Part shown: in pieces, positions 20,881 to 33,330 of the stretch | Numbering within the stretch: position 1 is the first letter of the stretch | Layout: the number at the start of each line of letters is the position of its first letter | Source: Ooceraea biroi | Taxonomy: Eukaryota > Arthropoda > Insecta > Hymenoptera > Formicidae | Direction: 5' to 3' | Assembly (NCBI RefSeq): GCF_003672135.1 | Contig: NC_039517.1 | Coordinates: 11,432,601-11,496,600, forward strand | DNA length: 64,000 bases | The notes under the pieces: generated by a model | What the model was told of the DNA's origin: nothing | The model's input: the letters and a program-made list of their open reading frames with translations, nothing else | Database searches by the model: none | Program-made: the position numbers and the translations under genes

Positions 20881-21179
20881 TATTGTCACATTTAACATCA
20901 AAACTAATAATGCATATATGGTAATACTTTTAAATTTTTGATGGTCATGACTAAAATGTTGTTAGTGGAATGTTAGTGGTAAAGACGAGACGATTAGTAT
21001 CATGTATTGCCGCTGTGAGGCGCGAGGGTAGAGCGCGAAAAGCAAAGATCGAGAAGAAGTATGGAAGGCGAACGAGAAGAAGTGTAACGTGTACGGCAAT
21101 TCGGTTAAAAAGCCCAGAATGAAGCATGATATCTCGTGATATTACGTTCGTCTTGGACCATTTCCCCCTATCTTTTACA

Positions 21180-21302
21180 ATGTCAAACTTCATAAAACGC
21201 AACTATCCATCAAGAGATGGTGCTATAGGAAAAGAGTTTGAAGAATTATTCATACCAGAACCTATAGAAGGACCACTCGGTCCTTGCATACTCATGCAAT
21301 AA
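21180..21302 (+). CDS. Unrecognised 40-residue ORF
   Basis: ATG frame ending EGPLGPCILMQ then stop, followed by AATAAAAATAAA, a polyadenylation-like context. It could be the last exon of an unknown or broken gene, or chance. No homology recognised and no upstream exon identified in 20881-21179. Confidence 0.15.
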   Translation: MSNFIKRNYPSRDGAIGKEFEELFIPEPIEGPLGPCILMQ

Positions 21303-21670
21303 AAATAAATATTAGCATTCTTCTTTCGCCCTTAAATCTTTAAAATTCTTAGTGGAAACATTTTTTCTGTAATGTTTAGTTTAGGAGGTATACATATAGT
21401 TGTTTCCATTAAAATAACACATTCTGTATTTATGTATATCTAATTAAAATAAAAGTGAGGAATATTCATAATTTTATATGTATACACACGGTATTACTTA
21501 TTTATATAAAACTGTAGGTATTATAATATATATACACAACAATATTTTTTACATTACAGTTTTTATATACATCCTGTTCTTATTTTACTGCGATACGTAT
21601 TATGGTCAACGAAAATCTTATAGAATAACGAGAACGAAGAACTATTCTTTGGAATACAGCGGAATACGTA

Positions 21671-21671
<1 letters not shown>

Positions 21672-21702
<31 letters not shown>
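21672..21702. repeat. (AT)n microsatellite
   Basis: Uninterrupted TA run of about 30 bases. Flanking 21303-21860 is AT-rich with no feature seen. Confidence 0.9.
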
Positions 21703-21704
<2 letters not shown>

Positions 21705-21859
21705 TGGATAAATGTTGATGTTAAATATGATAATCTTATTAGAATTATTATATATAATAATGATTTAATAATGCTTTTTGTGTGAGTACTAAATACAATG
21801 TTGTTATTATTTATGTGCTGAGTGTATTTATGTTTATATTACCAAATAAAACTTACCTT

Positions 21860-22265
21860 TTTAAAAAACAAAATACAAAGAAAACGCCAAATGCACTAGT
21901 TAATTTTATTACAACAAAATTACCTCTTTAAAACAAAGTACGAAAAAGCGCCAAGTATACGCACTCGAAGAACGCGTTCAACAAAGAACTCTACAAAACT
22001 AATGATATCAACAAATTGCGTCAACTATAAAAATGAGTATTTATGCAAACCAGAAAATCTATTATTTTATTATTACTCTTTGGCCAATATTCATAGTTTT
22101 ATTTAAGACTGTTTTAAGTACAATCATAAGATGTTTGAAACCAATCACAGAGCCGTATGTTAATTGCATTATTCTCTTTCTTTCTCTTTTGTGGGTGCGT
22201 ACGTGCGTGTATGTGTGTCTCTCTCTTTCTCGTGCGCGCTTGTGTGTATGTGTGTGTGCGTGACA
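21860..22265. repeat. Fragment of the 59.9-61.3 kb foldback family
   Basis: 21960-22150 matches the outer arm of the foldback at 59850-61290 (TTTATGCAAACCAGAAAATC, AAGTACAATCATAAGATG, CCAATCACAGAGCCG) together with its flank AGAACTCTACAAAACTAATG. It ends in a GT-rich run at 22186-22262. Confidence 0.7.
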
Positions 22266-23503
22266 TTAGAATTAAGTAAGTATACAATAACTTTAACTAT
22301 ATTTGTGACATATATTTTATGCGTTTTGGTGAATTTGTATGTACTTTAGATTGTAAGTGTTTGAGAAGCAGTCGAGTTGATTCATTTTATCAAATATTCT
22401 TTATTCATAATCGGATTTTATACACTTACTTTTCCTGCGATAAGCAGTATCGAAAGTTCCACGAATAACATCTTTTTTCCAACGACGCTGACAAATATTT
22501 TCCTTAATTTTCGACGGGAACCGTTCGAAACGGCTCATCAATTCCATGTATGGAAATCCCGCCGCTCGAAAATCGTTCAAAAGTCTTTGTTCGGCCTGTT
22601 TCGGAGATAAAGAGCAGATATTTTGCAACTATTTTCGACAATAAGCACAGAGTCTAGAGTCAGTCGTTACACGATTCGCCTCAAGAGAAGACGTTTTGTT
22701 CAGTCGTACTCAATAGTATCGGTCAACCGTAGACGTCATCGTTGAGCCGTTTCCGCGATCGAACGATCCTCCGTCGCCCGTAATAGCACATTTCGGGCTC
22801 TCAATACTCTAAAATCACCGTTGAATTCTCGAATTTGCTGTGAATTTTGAAGTTTTTTTAAATTTCTTTTTGTTTATTAGAGAATTTATTAGAGAAGAAC
22901 ACCTCGCCGTTCGAGTCAAGATTTCCATCAAGATTTCCGCATCACAAACGCATCGCGACATGCAAGAATTTCAATACGCGAGCGCGATTCGGTACCGGCG
23001 TGAGATCATAAATATTATCCGCGCTTCTGGTCTCGGCCGTGACCCAGTTTCGACATCAAAATAAAGACTAACGAGTGATGAAACTGAAGAAACTTGATTC
23101 CGTTTTTTTTCTTATCCCCTCCACTCCCGTTCGAGATTACCAGGAATCTCGAGTGGACGAATCTCGCGCTTAGCGCTGGGCGATCTCTGTTCGGACTGCA
23201 CAAGCTGACCAGTCCGATCATCATCAAACAGTAAAGAAATTATTATAAGGTGTTTACGACGCGCAGTCGGATCTCTAATCCGACCGAGCAGTGGTACTCA
23301 ATCGCCGCATGTCAAAAAATCCCCTAGACTAATGGATTACTGATCTTTGTCTCAGCAGTAATCGGATTACATGTAGTACATCGTGAGGAATAAGAATTTC
23401 TTATCTTATGAGACTGAAGATATGTAAAATACTAAAGATACAGAAACAGGTACGATTACATTACTATTCATCTAATTTACTAATACTTTATTTTCTCTAC
23501 TGT
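22266..23503. other. No gene recognised
   Basis: Short frames (a 75-codon minus-strand frame at 22401-22628, a 74-codon plus-strand frame at 22840) show no recognisable family. A 7-bp stem hairpin at 23266-23284 was considered and rejected as part of a tRNA. Confidence 0.4.
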
Positions 23504-26500
23504 CACGTCCGAGGAAGTGAGAATGTAGACGGTCAGGTACCTGTCCCAAAACTATCCCTCAGGTGATTTGATTTCAGGTGCTCTCTTTTGATTATGGGTC
23601 AATCTGCATACACCGACTTTACCCAGGAATGGAGAGAGCTTGCGATTACCTCTTACGGTGATGAAATCGTGATTGTCAAAAGAAAAATATTGTAAGTCAA
23701 TTTTGATTGTACCTTGGTATCTCTCTATTATTTAATAAATGAAAAATGAATTTAAATTATTATCTCTTTTAATTCTTCAACAAAATTACGGTATAAAAAT
23801 AGGAAAATATTGAAAAGGAAATCATAGCGTAATGTCGCTGTGTAGTGTACAGAAGTAGTATAATATGGAAATAAGAGCGTCACTTCGCTCTTACTAATTA
23901 TTAATCAAATGGAAAAACGGAAAGGATGAGCAATAATAATGCTCATATGCAAGGGATTGAATAAAATAAAATATTTCAAAAGAAAAGTAGGCAGGTTACT
24001 ATGCCTTCCTTTCTAATAAGTGGAATGTAGCACAAGGTAAGGAGTCGAGCACTTCTATGCTCATTCACGGTGATGGAGTTGAAGAATAAAATAGTGATTT
24101 AAAACAAATTAATATTGATTCTAATTCGTTATTAACTGTTATTCATAATTTCGTAATGCTTCATTTGTTAATTAAATACAATATACCTCCTGTGACTAAA
24201 TTGAATGTATCAGGTAGAATATATAATGAATTGGTCAGACGTAGTATGCATAAGGAATTGGTCAGACGAATGAATCTATGTTCGTGCTTAACAATACAGT
24301 AAACGAAAATTATGTAATTTATTAAACTTAAATCTTATTAGTGATATACTGTAACCATAATTAAAGTTATTAATTCACCATGCACTGCTTTATGGTAAGT
24401 CAGCAATCTCTTAATATTGTCACTAGCGTAGGCCGTACTATTGTCAATAGCGTAATTGTCACTAGCGTAAGTCGGACTTTTACCATGCTCACTTGATTCG
24501 AGTACATAAATGTAATTAATTGTTAAATTAATGTTTATAATCGAATTATCCTTCAAATAATGGTATGATTTGATATTAATTCACTTTAATATTAAATGTG
24601 ACTTAATTGTGTAATGAGGCATATATGCTCTTATACCGGGCTAAGGCATGAGAAAATGGCGGCTATACACGCCATGGTATATGACAGGTATGGAAGCGAA
24701 TGTTCGCCCTCGAATGTTTTCAAAGGATAAATCACAGCGAATGAAGTTGCTGTTAATGGTATTCAAAGGGAAAAAGCGAATTAACGCTTTTAATATAATT
24801 GAAATAAATGGGTATGCCTCGCACAATTAAATTGAAAGAATTAATGCATTCATGCACTACATATTCAATATAGGATGACGCTTCGCTGCGAATTTACGCT
24901 GGCGAGTGATTCTGACTAAAAGTTAAAGTTGAAATATGATTATTTGCAACTGTTGTACCACTAACATTATTCTCAATGATTAATACAATAATAATTGAAG
25001 GGTATATTCAATGAACAATCAAATTAATCAAAAGTTTATTACTAAAATCAAGTGTAATATAGAAGTTGGTTACAATATGAATATAGGTGTTACTTGAAAT
25101 AATTTTATTCGCAAATGTCATATAAATCTGAACCCTCAGGCCAGTAATTGGTTCTCAAATAATTCTAAATCAGAAATATTAAGTGACTGTAAGTGTAATA
25201 ATGTATTGAAACTTTATAAATCTGTCAAAATGTGTAGTATGTATATGGAGTACAAGTATAACGTTCCATAAGAGCAGCGAGTATAAAATAATTAAACAAA
25301 TCTACTCACAAGCGTTCGCACAGATCTAACCCTCAGGTCAGGAAGCACTTGATGATGTAGCAGCAAAAGAATAAGTCAATCAGACTTCGGTAATAACTCA
25401 AACTTCACTGGCTCTACGTTATATTTTACGCTTAGTTAGCGAATTTACGCTAGATAGCGACTCTAATAATAATAGTAATAATAATGGTAGTAATCGTAAT
25501 AGTCCTCAAAAGTTAAAGAGTGTTAATAAAAGTGTGTCTAAAAAGAGTGTCAATAAAAAGTCAAAGTCAAGTCAAGTCTACAAAGTGTAAAAGTGTAAAA
25601 GTGTAAAAGGTAAGTCTAAAAAGTGTCAAAGTCAAGTGAGTTTCTCTGGCTGCTGCACCATGTTATATACTCAAAAATTATGATGCGTGGGGACGGGGTC
25701 CCTGTAGCTCGAGAAGGGATTACAATAAGTGGGGATGCTACGGTTAAAGCAAAAACTAAAATAGTAGGGAGGTTCTGCCCACTTAACTCATTGGTTCTTC
25801 GTTTTTGAAGCTTCTTATGGTGGGATCGAAAACTTAAGTGGTGGGATTAGTCTCACGGTGCGTCTAGTGGGGACGATGAGCTCAACGGTGAGCTCAACGC
25901 TTACAAAAGATAAACGTATTTTGACGCGTAAGTTCAACATAAAATTCTCAGTACAAAATTATCGCTCATCTGTTATACTTTTTAATCAACCGGAGTTTCT
26001 CCGAATCAAATGGCAGCTGCAACTTCCTGCCGATATATCTTACTCGAGATATCTATTCAACCTTTGATTAAGACAGCGGTCTTGGATTATTATTTCAATC
26101 AGGTGCCGACAAGTCACCGTCTTTTACAATTAGTCATCATGAAATAATATTCCTTCGTGAATTTAAATCTTTATTTCTTTGTTACTTAACGCTGTGTTCA
26201 CTGTCTTATTCAAATTAATATTCAAATAATTCTGTAATGCTCACAAATTTAATTCTAAAAATTATAACGCTTGACATATGCATTTTATATGCTCGTAGTC
26301 TTATGCATGAATTATTATAAGACCTTGCATACGCCTACTTAATAATATAACGCACTCAGTTAAATAATAATCATTATAAATTATTGTAAAATCAATTATT
26401 GGTATCATGAGCCTTTAATAATGTAATTAAATCATCTAAAATTATTTTTTCATGATACCATTCTAATAACCTTATAAAATCTCACTCAACCAATAATTGT

Positions 26501-28593
26501 CTTATAGTTATAGGGATGCCTATATATATAGATATACACGTGTATGTACTTGCACGTCTATTCTTTGGTTATTATAAAATTAGTAATAAAGCAACTATTG
26601 GTGTACCGGGTTTAATATTATAATTAAACCGTATACAATTATTATTCCAATAAATTATTAGTCTTAATTTATTCATAAAATCTTAAATAACCAATAAATG
26701 TTTTATGGGTTATATGCACATATATAAGTGTGTTCGTATATGATATGGTTAATATACTTAATTATTAACGGATTAAATGCGTAATAATTATATACTTAAA
26801 TTAATGCTCAATAACATAAAATATTCCTTTAAATAAATTCAATAATCCTTACTATAAATGTAATACCATGTGTAATATACTTTTATTCATAATTAATTAA
26901 CGATTTATTCTTTTCTTAATATTTTTGGGTTAAACAACTTATTTCCTTTTATATTAAATTGTTCACTAATTGATTTTGACTTTAATTGTTTTTAACTTTG
27001 TAACTTCTAAACTATTAATATTTCATTAAAACTGTCTACGCCATAAACATTGAGAAATAACGCTGATTTGTTTAACAAATAGTGACTTTGCAATTTTTGC
27101 AGTTTCTCAATGATCCCGTGGTGCGATAAGGAAAATTTCATCAAAGGTGTACCATCAGCCTAGCTAAAAACGATGATTCCCAAAAGTTGTTGGTCACTTC
27201 CGTAAAAATGATTATTTTCAAAATTTGAGGTCCCTATTAGTTTCCTCTTATGACCTAGATGCTTCAATATAATTATAACAAATTATTTCCTTACGGTTCA
27301 AATTTTAGACCCAAAAAAATTGGTAAAATTTTATTGCAATTTCGTAACTTTAAATATGTACTTCTTTTTGACTAAGATTGTAGACAAATATTCTACATTC
27401 TTTTACTTATAAAATGTTTCTCCTTTTATGTTATAAAAATAATCTTTATTTTTCTATACGATAAATCACTTCAAATGTGGTAATACAATTTACTACACTC
27501 ACAAAACTATTTCATTGTATAATAAAATTAATTCCAAAATTTACTCCTTTAATTGTTATTAATAACAACTTATGACCTTGTACAACAATCAACACCAAAT
27601 GTCTCCGTAAATTATAATAACTATCAAAGCTACACCGTCACTTAATAAAACTCAATTCCGCCGGCATTATTTTTACTCTTGTCTTAAATAACTAATTGAT
27701 ATTTCCTGTTTTTATATAATAACCGACCCTATTGGTTTTAACGAAAATTACCTACTTGCAAAGGACTTTACTATAGTATAATAAAATCCATTTCAAATCA
27801 ATTTGTTTCTTTGTTATTAAAAATAATTAAATATTTTATCCTGTCAAGAACCCAAATGTATTAATCCAAATTTGTAATACTTATCAATGGCCATATAACC
27901 ATATAATAAGATATATTTCCAAACCAATTCTTTCAATTATTACAACTAACATTAATACTTTTTATATAATAAACAATATTAAGTAGCTCAATGGTTTTGT
28001 TACACCTACAAAAACCTCCATGGTATTACAATTCAAACGATCTTAAATATTACCAATCTCGTAATATTATATTATAAATCTATCAAATTATTAATGATAA
28101 ATGTTTCAAAATTATTTTATTTAACTGCTAGAGTATATAAAACTGTTTTTATATATTTTACTGATTTTATGTATGTTTTTGTGTTTTTCCGTTTTAGATA
28201 ATATATATATATACGTGACTATATTAATTAAATAAATCTATCATAAAGCATAATAACTAAGTTATACATATATATTGTTTTTGTGCTTTTAATATTTTCT
28301 TTTCCCTTTATATATGTTAATATTATTACTTCATATATTTTTATATTAAAACTAGTATCAAGCTAAAGCTTTTAACATAATATATGTGTCGGTTAGGTTG
28401 CCAAGTAAATAATATTCTTGGTTAGGTCAATAACAGATTACTGTACGTAAGCCTGTGGTTAATAATAAGTAGTGAAGCAAAATGATAAGTATCAATGGCG
28501 CTCAAAAATAACTATCAGCGGTTATACATTAATAATTAATATTGCAAATAAAAAAATTAAAAATGGGTGTGAGGTGGACGTCAGGACGTCACA
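23504..28593 (-). repeat. Possible very long 3' LTR or terminal region of the glycoprotein element
   Basis: The right edge on the minus strand is TGTGACGTCCTGACGTCC, immediately after a polypurine tract (28594-28603). The left edge on the minus strand is CCTCGGACGTGACA at 23504. These are TG...CA edges of the TGTnACGTCC type seen in the 2-kb elements, so the span could be one 5.1-kb terminal repeat, possibly swollen by nested insertions. Inside: AT-rich DNA, TAAAAGTGTAAAAGTG words near 25570-25610, and a diverged direct duplication (26340-26565 with 26570-26750). No convincing ORF. The 5' partner would lie beyond the gap at 32158 and is not seen. Confidence 0.3.
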
Positions 28594-28603
28594 TCCCCCC
28601 CCT
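28594..28603 (-). promoter_or_regulatory. Polypurine tract
   Basis: Minus strand AAGGGGGGGGA directly before TGTGACG, the standard position of the plus-strand primer of LTR retroelements, 40 bases after the glycoprotein stop. Confidence 0.5.
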
Positions 28604-28641
28604 TATTTAAGAACATTTCCGATGCAATCGAGGAAATGGTT

Positions 28642-30641
28642 CTAATATTCACGCAAACGTTTTTGTAAGTCTGTGTATACAATGGTTTCACTGTCAGTCA
28701 CCTGCGGCGAAGTTGGCTGATTGCTAGGGTTGTTCTGCGACAAAGACTGCGATAATACTGGTTCCACAGGTTCCGATGATCGTTGTTCCTCGGGATCTGC
28801 TCGTCCATCTGTGTGGCTGCGTTTGGCTGTACCTCTGGCCAAATAGAGTAGCAGATGAGTCAAGGAGCTCCAGATAGCTCCTAGCACGTACAGACTGCAT
28901 CCGTAGGCTGAATGTAGAGCATAACCATGTATCATCGTGTCGATGGCTAGCTTGATTAGTCGTACTACTAATAATACTCCAAAAACTCCAGCTGTGGCTG
29001 ATCCAAATGTGATGAATCCGCCCCAGATCCGTTTAGCAGTTGACTCAGCAATTTTGTTTAATGATGCTTCATCCAATAAGTTGTAAATGGACATGGTATC
29101 GTCAGGCATGACGTGTCCGGTGATTCCACGAGCCATGCTGTTAAGTAACGCTGGCTTTTCAGCAGGGAACATTATATGATCCCTGATTTTATCAAGATCC
29201 GCCTGGGAATATATTCCGCTGGAAGCTAGTGGTCCCGGCGTTAAATAATTCCATGACATACTTGTCATAGGTTGTAACTGCTGCAACGATGTTCTGCGAA
29301 CACGTGGCTCCGGAATAAGTTCAATCCATGTATCCTCAATTCGATAAAGGGTTGGCAATTCGTAGCTACACTCTCGTATGGTTCCCATCTTGGTCAACAC
29401 GTGTGATTTTGGTGTGATAAAGAGGGAAGTGTTGCGTACTGTAACCGGTAGCTCAATATAACATTCCTTAGTGCGGCGTACGATGACGTCCACTGGTATA
29501 CACTTGATGACATGAACGGCTTCCCCTGCAGTGACGGCCATGTAACCTGGTCCTTTCATGAGCCGATAAGCGAATTCGTCTGGCTGAAGAGTAGCGAAGG
29601 ACAGTGTGTTTTTTAACACTTCCTTTTCCACTCGCAACGTTGTTGAATAACGTCACGATACAACGATGTCATCTGATGTCGTATATGTTTTTCTACGTAC
29701 ACGAATTTAGAGTTGACGTAGGTGAAAATATCAAGGTTCTCCACAGGGATGTCTCTTCGCTCCGCGAAGGTGTTCCCTTTTCTGCCTCCAAGATAAATAG
29801 TTTAGGATGCTCCGTGGTGAGTAGGGTGTATCCACACACGGCTTGACTTCCTACTGCTGTCAAGGCAAAAGTTGTATCCTGACTGACAAGAGTATAAATA
29901 GTCTGATGAATGGTATCCATTATTCCATTCATTTTAACTGCCGTTCCTTCATACAGTACGTTGTACTGGTGGAAATTACAAGACGATGTGGGCATCGGTT
30001 TCCAATATGAATATCCATCGTCAAAATCGATGCAAAAACCGTCGCTCAGTGTGCAGACAGTTCCTGATCTTAGCATTACTTTTCCAGAATTTAGGTGCAC
30101 AGGAACATAGGATGACTTTAATGATATCCGTACAGTTCCATCTACTACGACGTTGTGCCAAGTCCCGTAAGGGTCGGAGAATTGTGTACCCTTGCAGGTT
30201 CCATCATGGTTTATCGTTCCGGCAAGCAGGATGCTGTGAACGGTGGTAGTATTAGGCTTCAGTTTGGTGACGATCCTCCCAGTCCTATGGAGAAGGTCCC
30301 TTCCTGAAAAGCGTGGTAGCACTTGACTCTGGAAACTTCCTGTAGGTACTCTAGTCGTGCATTGGCTACAGCTGATATATGCGAATGCATTCCACAGTAT
30401 GTATCACTCGCGATATTTCAACTTTGCACTGTATCACTTCCACGTAATTATATTCCGCGAGTTGTAGTAACTGAATGTGTGTGTCAGATGTATTTAACGA
30501 TTGGTGCTTAAGTTCACAGTCTCTGACACCTAGCAATGATACTGTGGTTACATTTAAATGCTGACCTCCACAATCGAATCCAATGAGTCCGTAGGTTGTG
30601 GGGATTAATACGAATAACATAATTCCTGATAACGGCTTCAT
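28642..30641 (-). pseudogene. Endogenous chuvirus-type glycoprotein (env-like), broken
   Basis: Minus-strand remains of a class-III-like viral surface glycoprotein in three frame segments: 30641-30366 (91 codons, hydrophobic signal-like start, then a GFDCGG motif), 30322-29693 (209 codons, cysteine-rich ectodomain) and 29637-28642 (331 codons, with hydrophobic membrane-spanning stretches in the second half and a polar tail). Frame breaks lie near 30370 and between 29700 and 29640, so no full protein is made. Total length of about 630 codons fits the family. Chuvirus-like glycoproteins are known to have been captured by insect LTR retrotransposons (BEL/Pao), and the polypurine tract just downstream supports an env position here, but no pol is visible in the window. 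Confidence 0.7.
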
Positions 30642-30715
30642 TGTTCTATGGACAATGTTACAATATTCAGCTTAATAAATATTGCCAATAATTCGTTTGG
30701 TGTTACCATATGCTT

Positions 30716-31096
30716 TCAACCTGACACGCATGAGTGTGTTAGCTCATTATTTTCCAAATTATAAATGAAACAAGTAGTTAACAAATCTGAATCTTGTAAT
30801 TGGCCTCGTGTTCTTAAATTCCTAAATTTTAAGTAACATCTTTCACATTGATCTATCATAACAATATCGGATAATTTATTGTTACACATGGCACATCGGA
30901 AAATCATTGTATTAAAACAATTTGTAAAATAATGTAGTGTCTGGAATATTCCTTCCATAGGGCCAACCGAAGTTTCAATATTAATGCTGGGTAAAAATAT
31001 TTGATTGTGCCAACAAAATACGCAATAATATTTCCGATCTTGTTCATTCAGAACTCGATAAACTCGTACACATTTAACCAAATTAACTTCCGCCAT
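30716..31096 (-). CDS. Seven-cysteine small protein beside glycoprotein, E1
   Basis: 126 residues, intact. Signature cysteines at 9, 25, 28, 68, 71, 84 and 87: C-x15-C-x2-C-x39-C-x2-C-x3-L-x8-C-x2-C, with a polar tail of about 35 residues. Its stop is 75 bases upstream of the glycoprotein start on the same strand; E2 ends 14 bases upstream of its ATG. The close packing suggests one transcript. Same family as 18177-18434 and 11495-11932. Function unknown. Confidence 0.65.
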   Translation of the reverse strand: MAEVNLVKCVRVYRVLNEQDRKYYCVFCWHNQIFLPSINIETSVGPMEGIFQTLHYFTNCFNTMIFRCAMCNNKLSDIVMIDQCERCYLKFRNLRTRGQLQDSDLLTTCFIYNLENNELTHSCVSG

Positions 31097-31109
31097 TATA
31101 ATTATTTTA

Positions 31110-31466
31110 TTATTCCGACTTAGGTTTTATATATTCAAAGTTTTTCGTGTATGTGTTATACAAAAAATCTGTGTTTGACATATCAATCCTATTTAAGTTG
31201 TCATGTCCCAAAAGTTCTCTATAAATACTCTTGCAATGTATACAATAACTCATGGGTCGTTTCTGAAAAAGTTGCTCGTTGCAACTTACGCAGGTTCCTA
31301 AATCTACGGTCCCGCTGGCAATGTAATGCGTAATAATAATTTCAAAATTACTAGTATTGCTTTCCTTACTAAAACAGGACATACAATATAAATGTCGTGT
31401 TAATCGATGTACAACCTTAATATTAACTATGCATTTTGCTGATTTAAAACTAGCGGGTCTAAAGTC
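31110..31466 (-). CDS. Seven-cysteine small protein, E2
   Basis: The open frame spans 31466-31110 (118 codons before the stop); the first ATG is at 31382, but the frame upstream of it supplies the missing part of the motif (C-x15-C, with the second C-x2-C being CMSC), so the real start is probably further upstream, without ATG here or by splicing. Pattern C-x15-C-x2-C-x27-C-x2-C-x3-L-x8-C-x2-C. Tandem neighbour of E1 and E3 on the minus strand. Confidence 0.55.
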   Translation of the reverse strand, partial: DFRPASFKSAKCIVNIKVVHRLTRHLYCMSCFSKESNTSNFEIIITHYIASGTVDLGTCVSCNEQLFQKRPMSYCIHCKSIYRELLGHDNLNRIDMSNTDFLYNTYTKNFEYIKPKSE

Positions 31467-31577
31467 TTACTAGACTGCGCATGATTATTCATTATATAGC
31501 CTTAAAATTATTTCTTATATTAATGATGACATGTATTTATGTCTAATGCTATTTTTCCCTTTACAAAGTTTAATCAA

Positions 31578-31958
31578 TTAAGGAAAATTAGCATTTCTAC
31601 GGAACTCTATTGTTATTAAAGTTGGATTTTCATTATCCAAAATTTGAGTTAAGGTAACATCAGTTATATCTGAAAAAAAGTCATTTAATATATTAGTACA
31701 TTCAATACATCCGTTTCCGCGAATGTATTTATGAAACGTTAATATCTTTCCACAATCCGAGCAAGCAGTTAGAAAATCTAACGAATTGCGTTGGTTTAAT
31801 ATTAATCCGTGTTGAAAAATAAATTCGTAATCTGAAAATCCGATATCTGGATTATTGTAAATACAAGCGACACAACTTATATCTCCCGTATTAATATGTT
31901 TAAAATAATAATTCTGAATACATAATGATTCATATTCAAATGATGGATTATCCGCCCG
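31578..31958 (-). pseudogene. Seven-cysteine small protein, E3, no start codon
   Basis: Open minus-strand frame of 126 codons bounded upstream by a stop at 31959-31961 and lacking an ATG in the motif region. Contains C-x15-C-x2-C (CVAC), then C-x2-C (CSDC) after 33 residues, L at +4, and C-x2-C (CIEC) after 14. Tail NDFFSDITDVTLTQIL is closely similar to the tail of E4, showing tandem duplication. Either a decayed copy or one whose first exon is elsewhere. Confidence 0.5.
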
Positions 31959-31964
31959 TTAGGG

Positions 31965-32157
31965 TTAATGCTCTGCATTGTAAAAATCTAAGATTATTGG
32001 ATACGGATCTTGCAAAATGTGAATTAACGTTGCATTATTTATATCGCTGAAAAAAATTATCAAAAGCATTAAGACAAATGATAATTCCACCTTCACGAAA
32101 ACTAACCGAAAAAAGGGTACTATTCTTCCCGAATTATAACATTTATTTAATATGTTT
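31965..32157 (-). pseudogene. Seven-cysteine small protein fragment, E4, cut by gap
   Basis: The C-terminal tail (FFSDINNATLIHILQDP) aligns with the tail of E3, with a frameshift upstream and only one cysteine position visible (ICLN). The rest is lost in the assembly gap at 32158. Confidence 0.4.
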
Positions 32158-32257
32158 NNNNNNNNNNNNNNNNNNNNNNNNNNNNNNNNNNNNNNNNNNN
32201 NNNNNNNNNNNNNNNNNNNNNNNNNNNNNNNNNNNNNNNNNNNNNNNNNNNNNNNNN
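32158..32257. other. Assembly gap (100 N)
   Basis: Exactly 100 N, the usual placeholder for a gap of unknown size. It hides the upstream part of the glycoprotein element and the outer left end of the Merlin element. Confidence 1.
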
Positions 32258-32313
32258 AAACTCATTTTTTTGGCTGTTATGTAAAAAATAATAATTTTTA
32301 ACACATTTAATAC

Positions 32314-33224
32314 AAACAATTCAATTGATTGACCGTAGCTGGCACAATGTAAACTAGATGCACGACGTTTCGACCAGTATTTTGGTCCTTATCAAGTGCA
32401 ATATTAATTCATTCCGCAACTTCCTATAAGCAAAGATCAACGTCATTAAATTATAATCAGTTTATGGAAACTGTGTAATACTTACTACCAGGAAGAAGCG
32501 GAATTTACAATAATTTTACAAATCATAGTATAGCACAAACTACACGACAAGGATCCATCTCCGATGCGATTAAGGAGCATTTGTCCGATATTAGAAAGGA
32601 TCCTGATTATCATTCTGTGATCAGTAAGCACAGGATAGGTAAAATCACAATTTTGATTGGCACAATGCTAAGGTCGTTCACCAAGAGTTACACACCAAGA
32701 AGAGAGAAATAGCTGAGATGGTATATATAAAAAGACATGATGGTGCCATAAATGATGTACAGCGTGATACAGAGAACTTACCTTGTGTTTATGATCACAT
32801 TTTAAGCTATATATAGAACTTGTTTTGCATGATTGGTCGTAAGTACTGCGAATAACACAGTTTCATGTCATCTCGCATTGGAGATGGATTTTTGTCTGTA
32901 GTTTGTACCTATACTATGATTTGTAAAATTATTGTAAATTCCGCTTCTTCCTGGTAGTAAGTAATAAGCAAAGATCAACGTCATTAAATTATAATCAGTT
33001 TATGGAAACTGTGTAATAGTTTCCATAAACTGATTATAATTTAATGACGTTGATCTTTGCTTATAGGAAGTGCGGAATGAATTGATATTGCACTTGATAA
33101 GGACCAAAATACTGGTCGAAACGTCGTGCATCTAATTTACATTGTGCCAGCTACGGTAAATCAATTGAATTGGTTACATTAAACAACACTGGCGAAGTAA
33201 TTTCTGGAGTTAACATTTAATACA
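32314..33224 (+). mobile_element. Second Penelope-like element, truncated, in the Merlin TIR
   Basis: Both ends carry the PLE motif (ACGACGTTTCGACCAGTATT / complement with GTCCTTATCAAGTGCAAT) in inverted orientation, and a direct duplication close to ACATTTAATACA flanks it (about 32302-32313 and 33213-33224). The interior (32554-32818) encodes the end of a GIY-YIG nuclease (SDAIKEHLSDIRK, VISKHRIG) with a frameshift. Repeated TCAGTTTATGGAAACTGTGT words form an inverted repeat between 32448-32482 and 32967-33065. Confidence 0.75.
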
Positions 33225-33254
33225 ATTCAATACACTGTATAAGGTATGCATGTA

Positions 33255-33255
<1 letters not shown>

Positions 33256-33293
<38 letters not shown>

Positions 33294-33330
33294 TGCGTGT
33301 GGTGTGTGGTGTGGTGCGTGCGTGCGTGGA
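33256..33330. repeat. (GT)n microsatellite
   Basis: About 17 GT units followed by degenerate GTGGTGTGTGG and GCGTGCGTGG. Confidence 0.95.

Noticed and set aside
22401..22628. 75-codon minus-strand frame as a gene
   Set aside because: No recognised family, no promoter or neighbouring exon, and length within chance expectation.
23266..23284. GTCGGAT-CTCTA-ATCCGAC hairpin as part of a tRNA
   Set aside because: Only one 7-bp stem is present; no acceptor stem, D arm or T arm consensus could be built around it.
32078..32284. Open frame across the N gap
   Set aside because: Its middle is 34 unknown residues from the 100 N placeholder.
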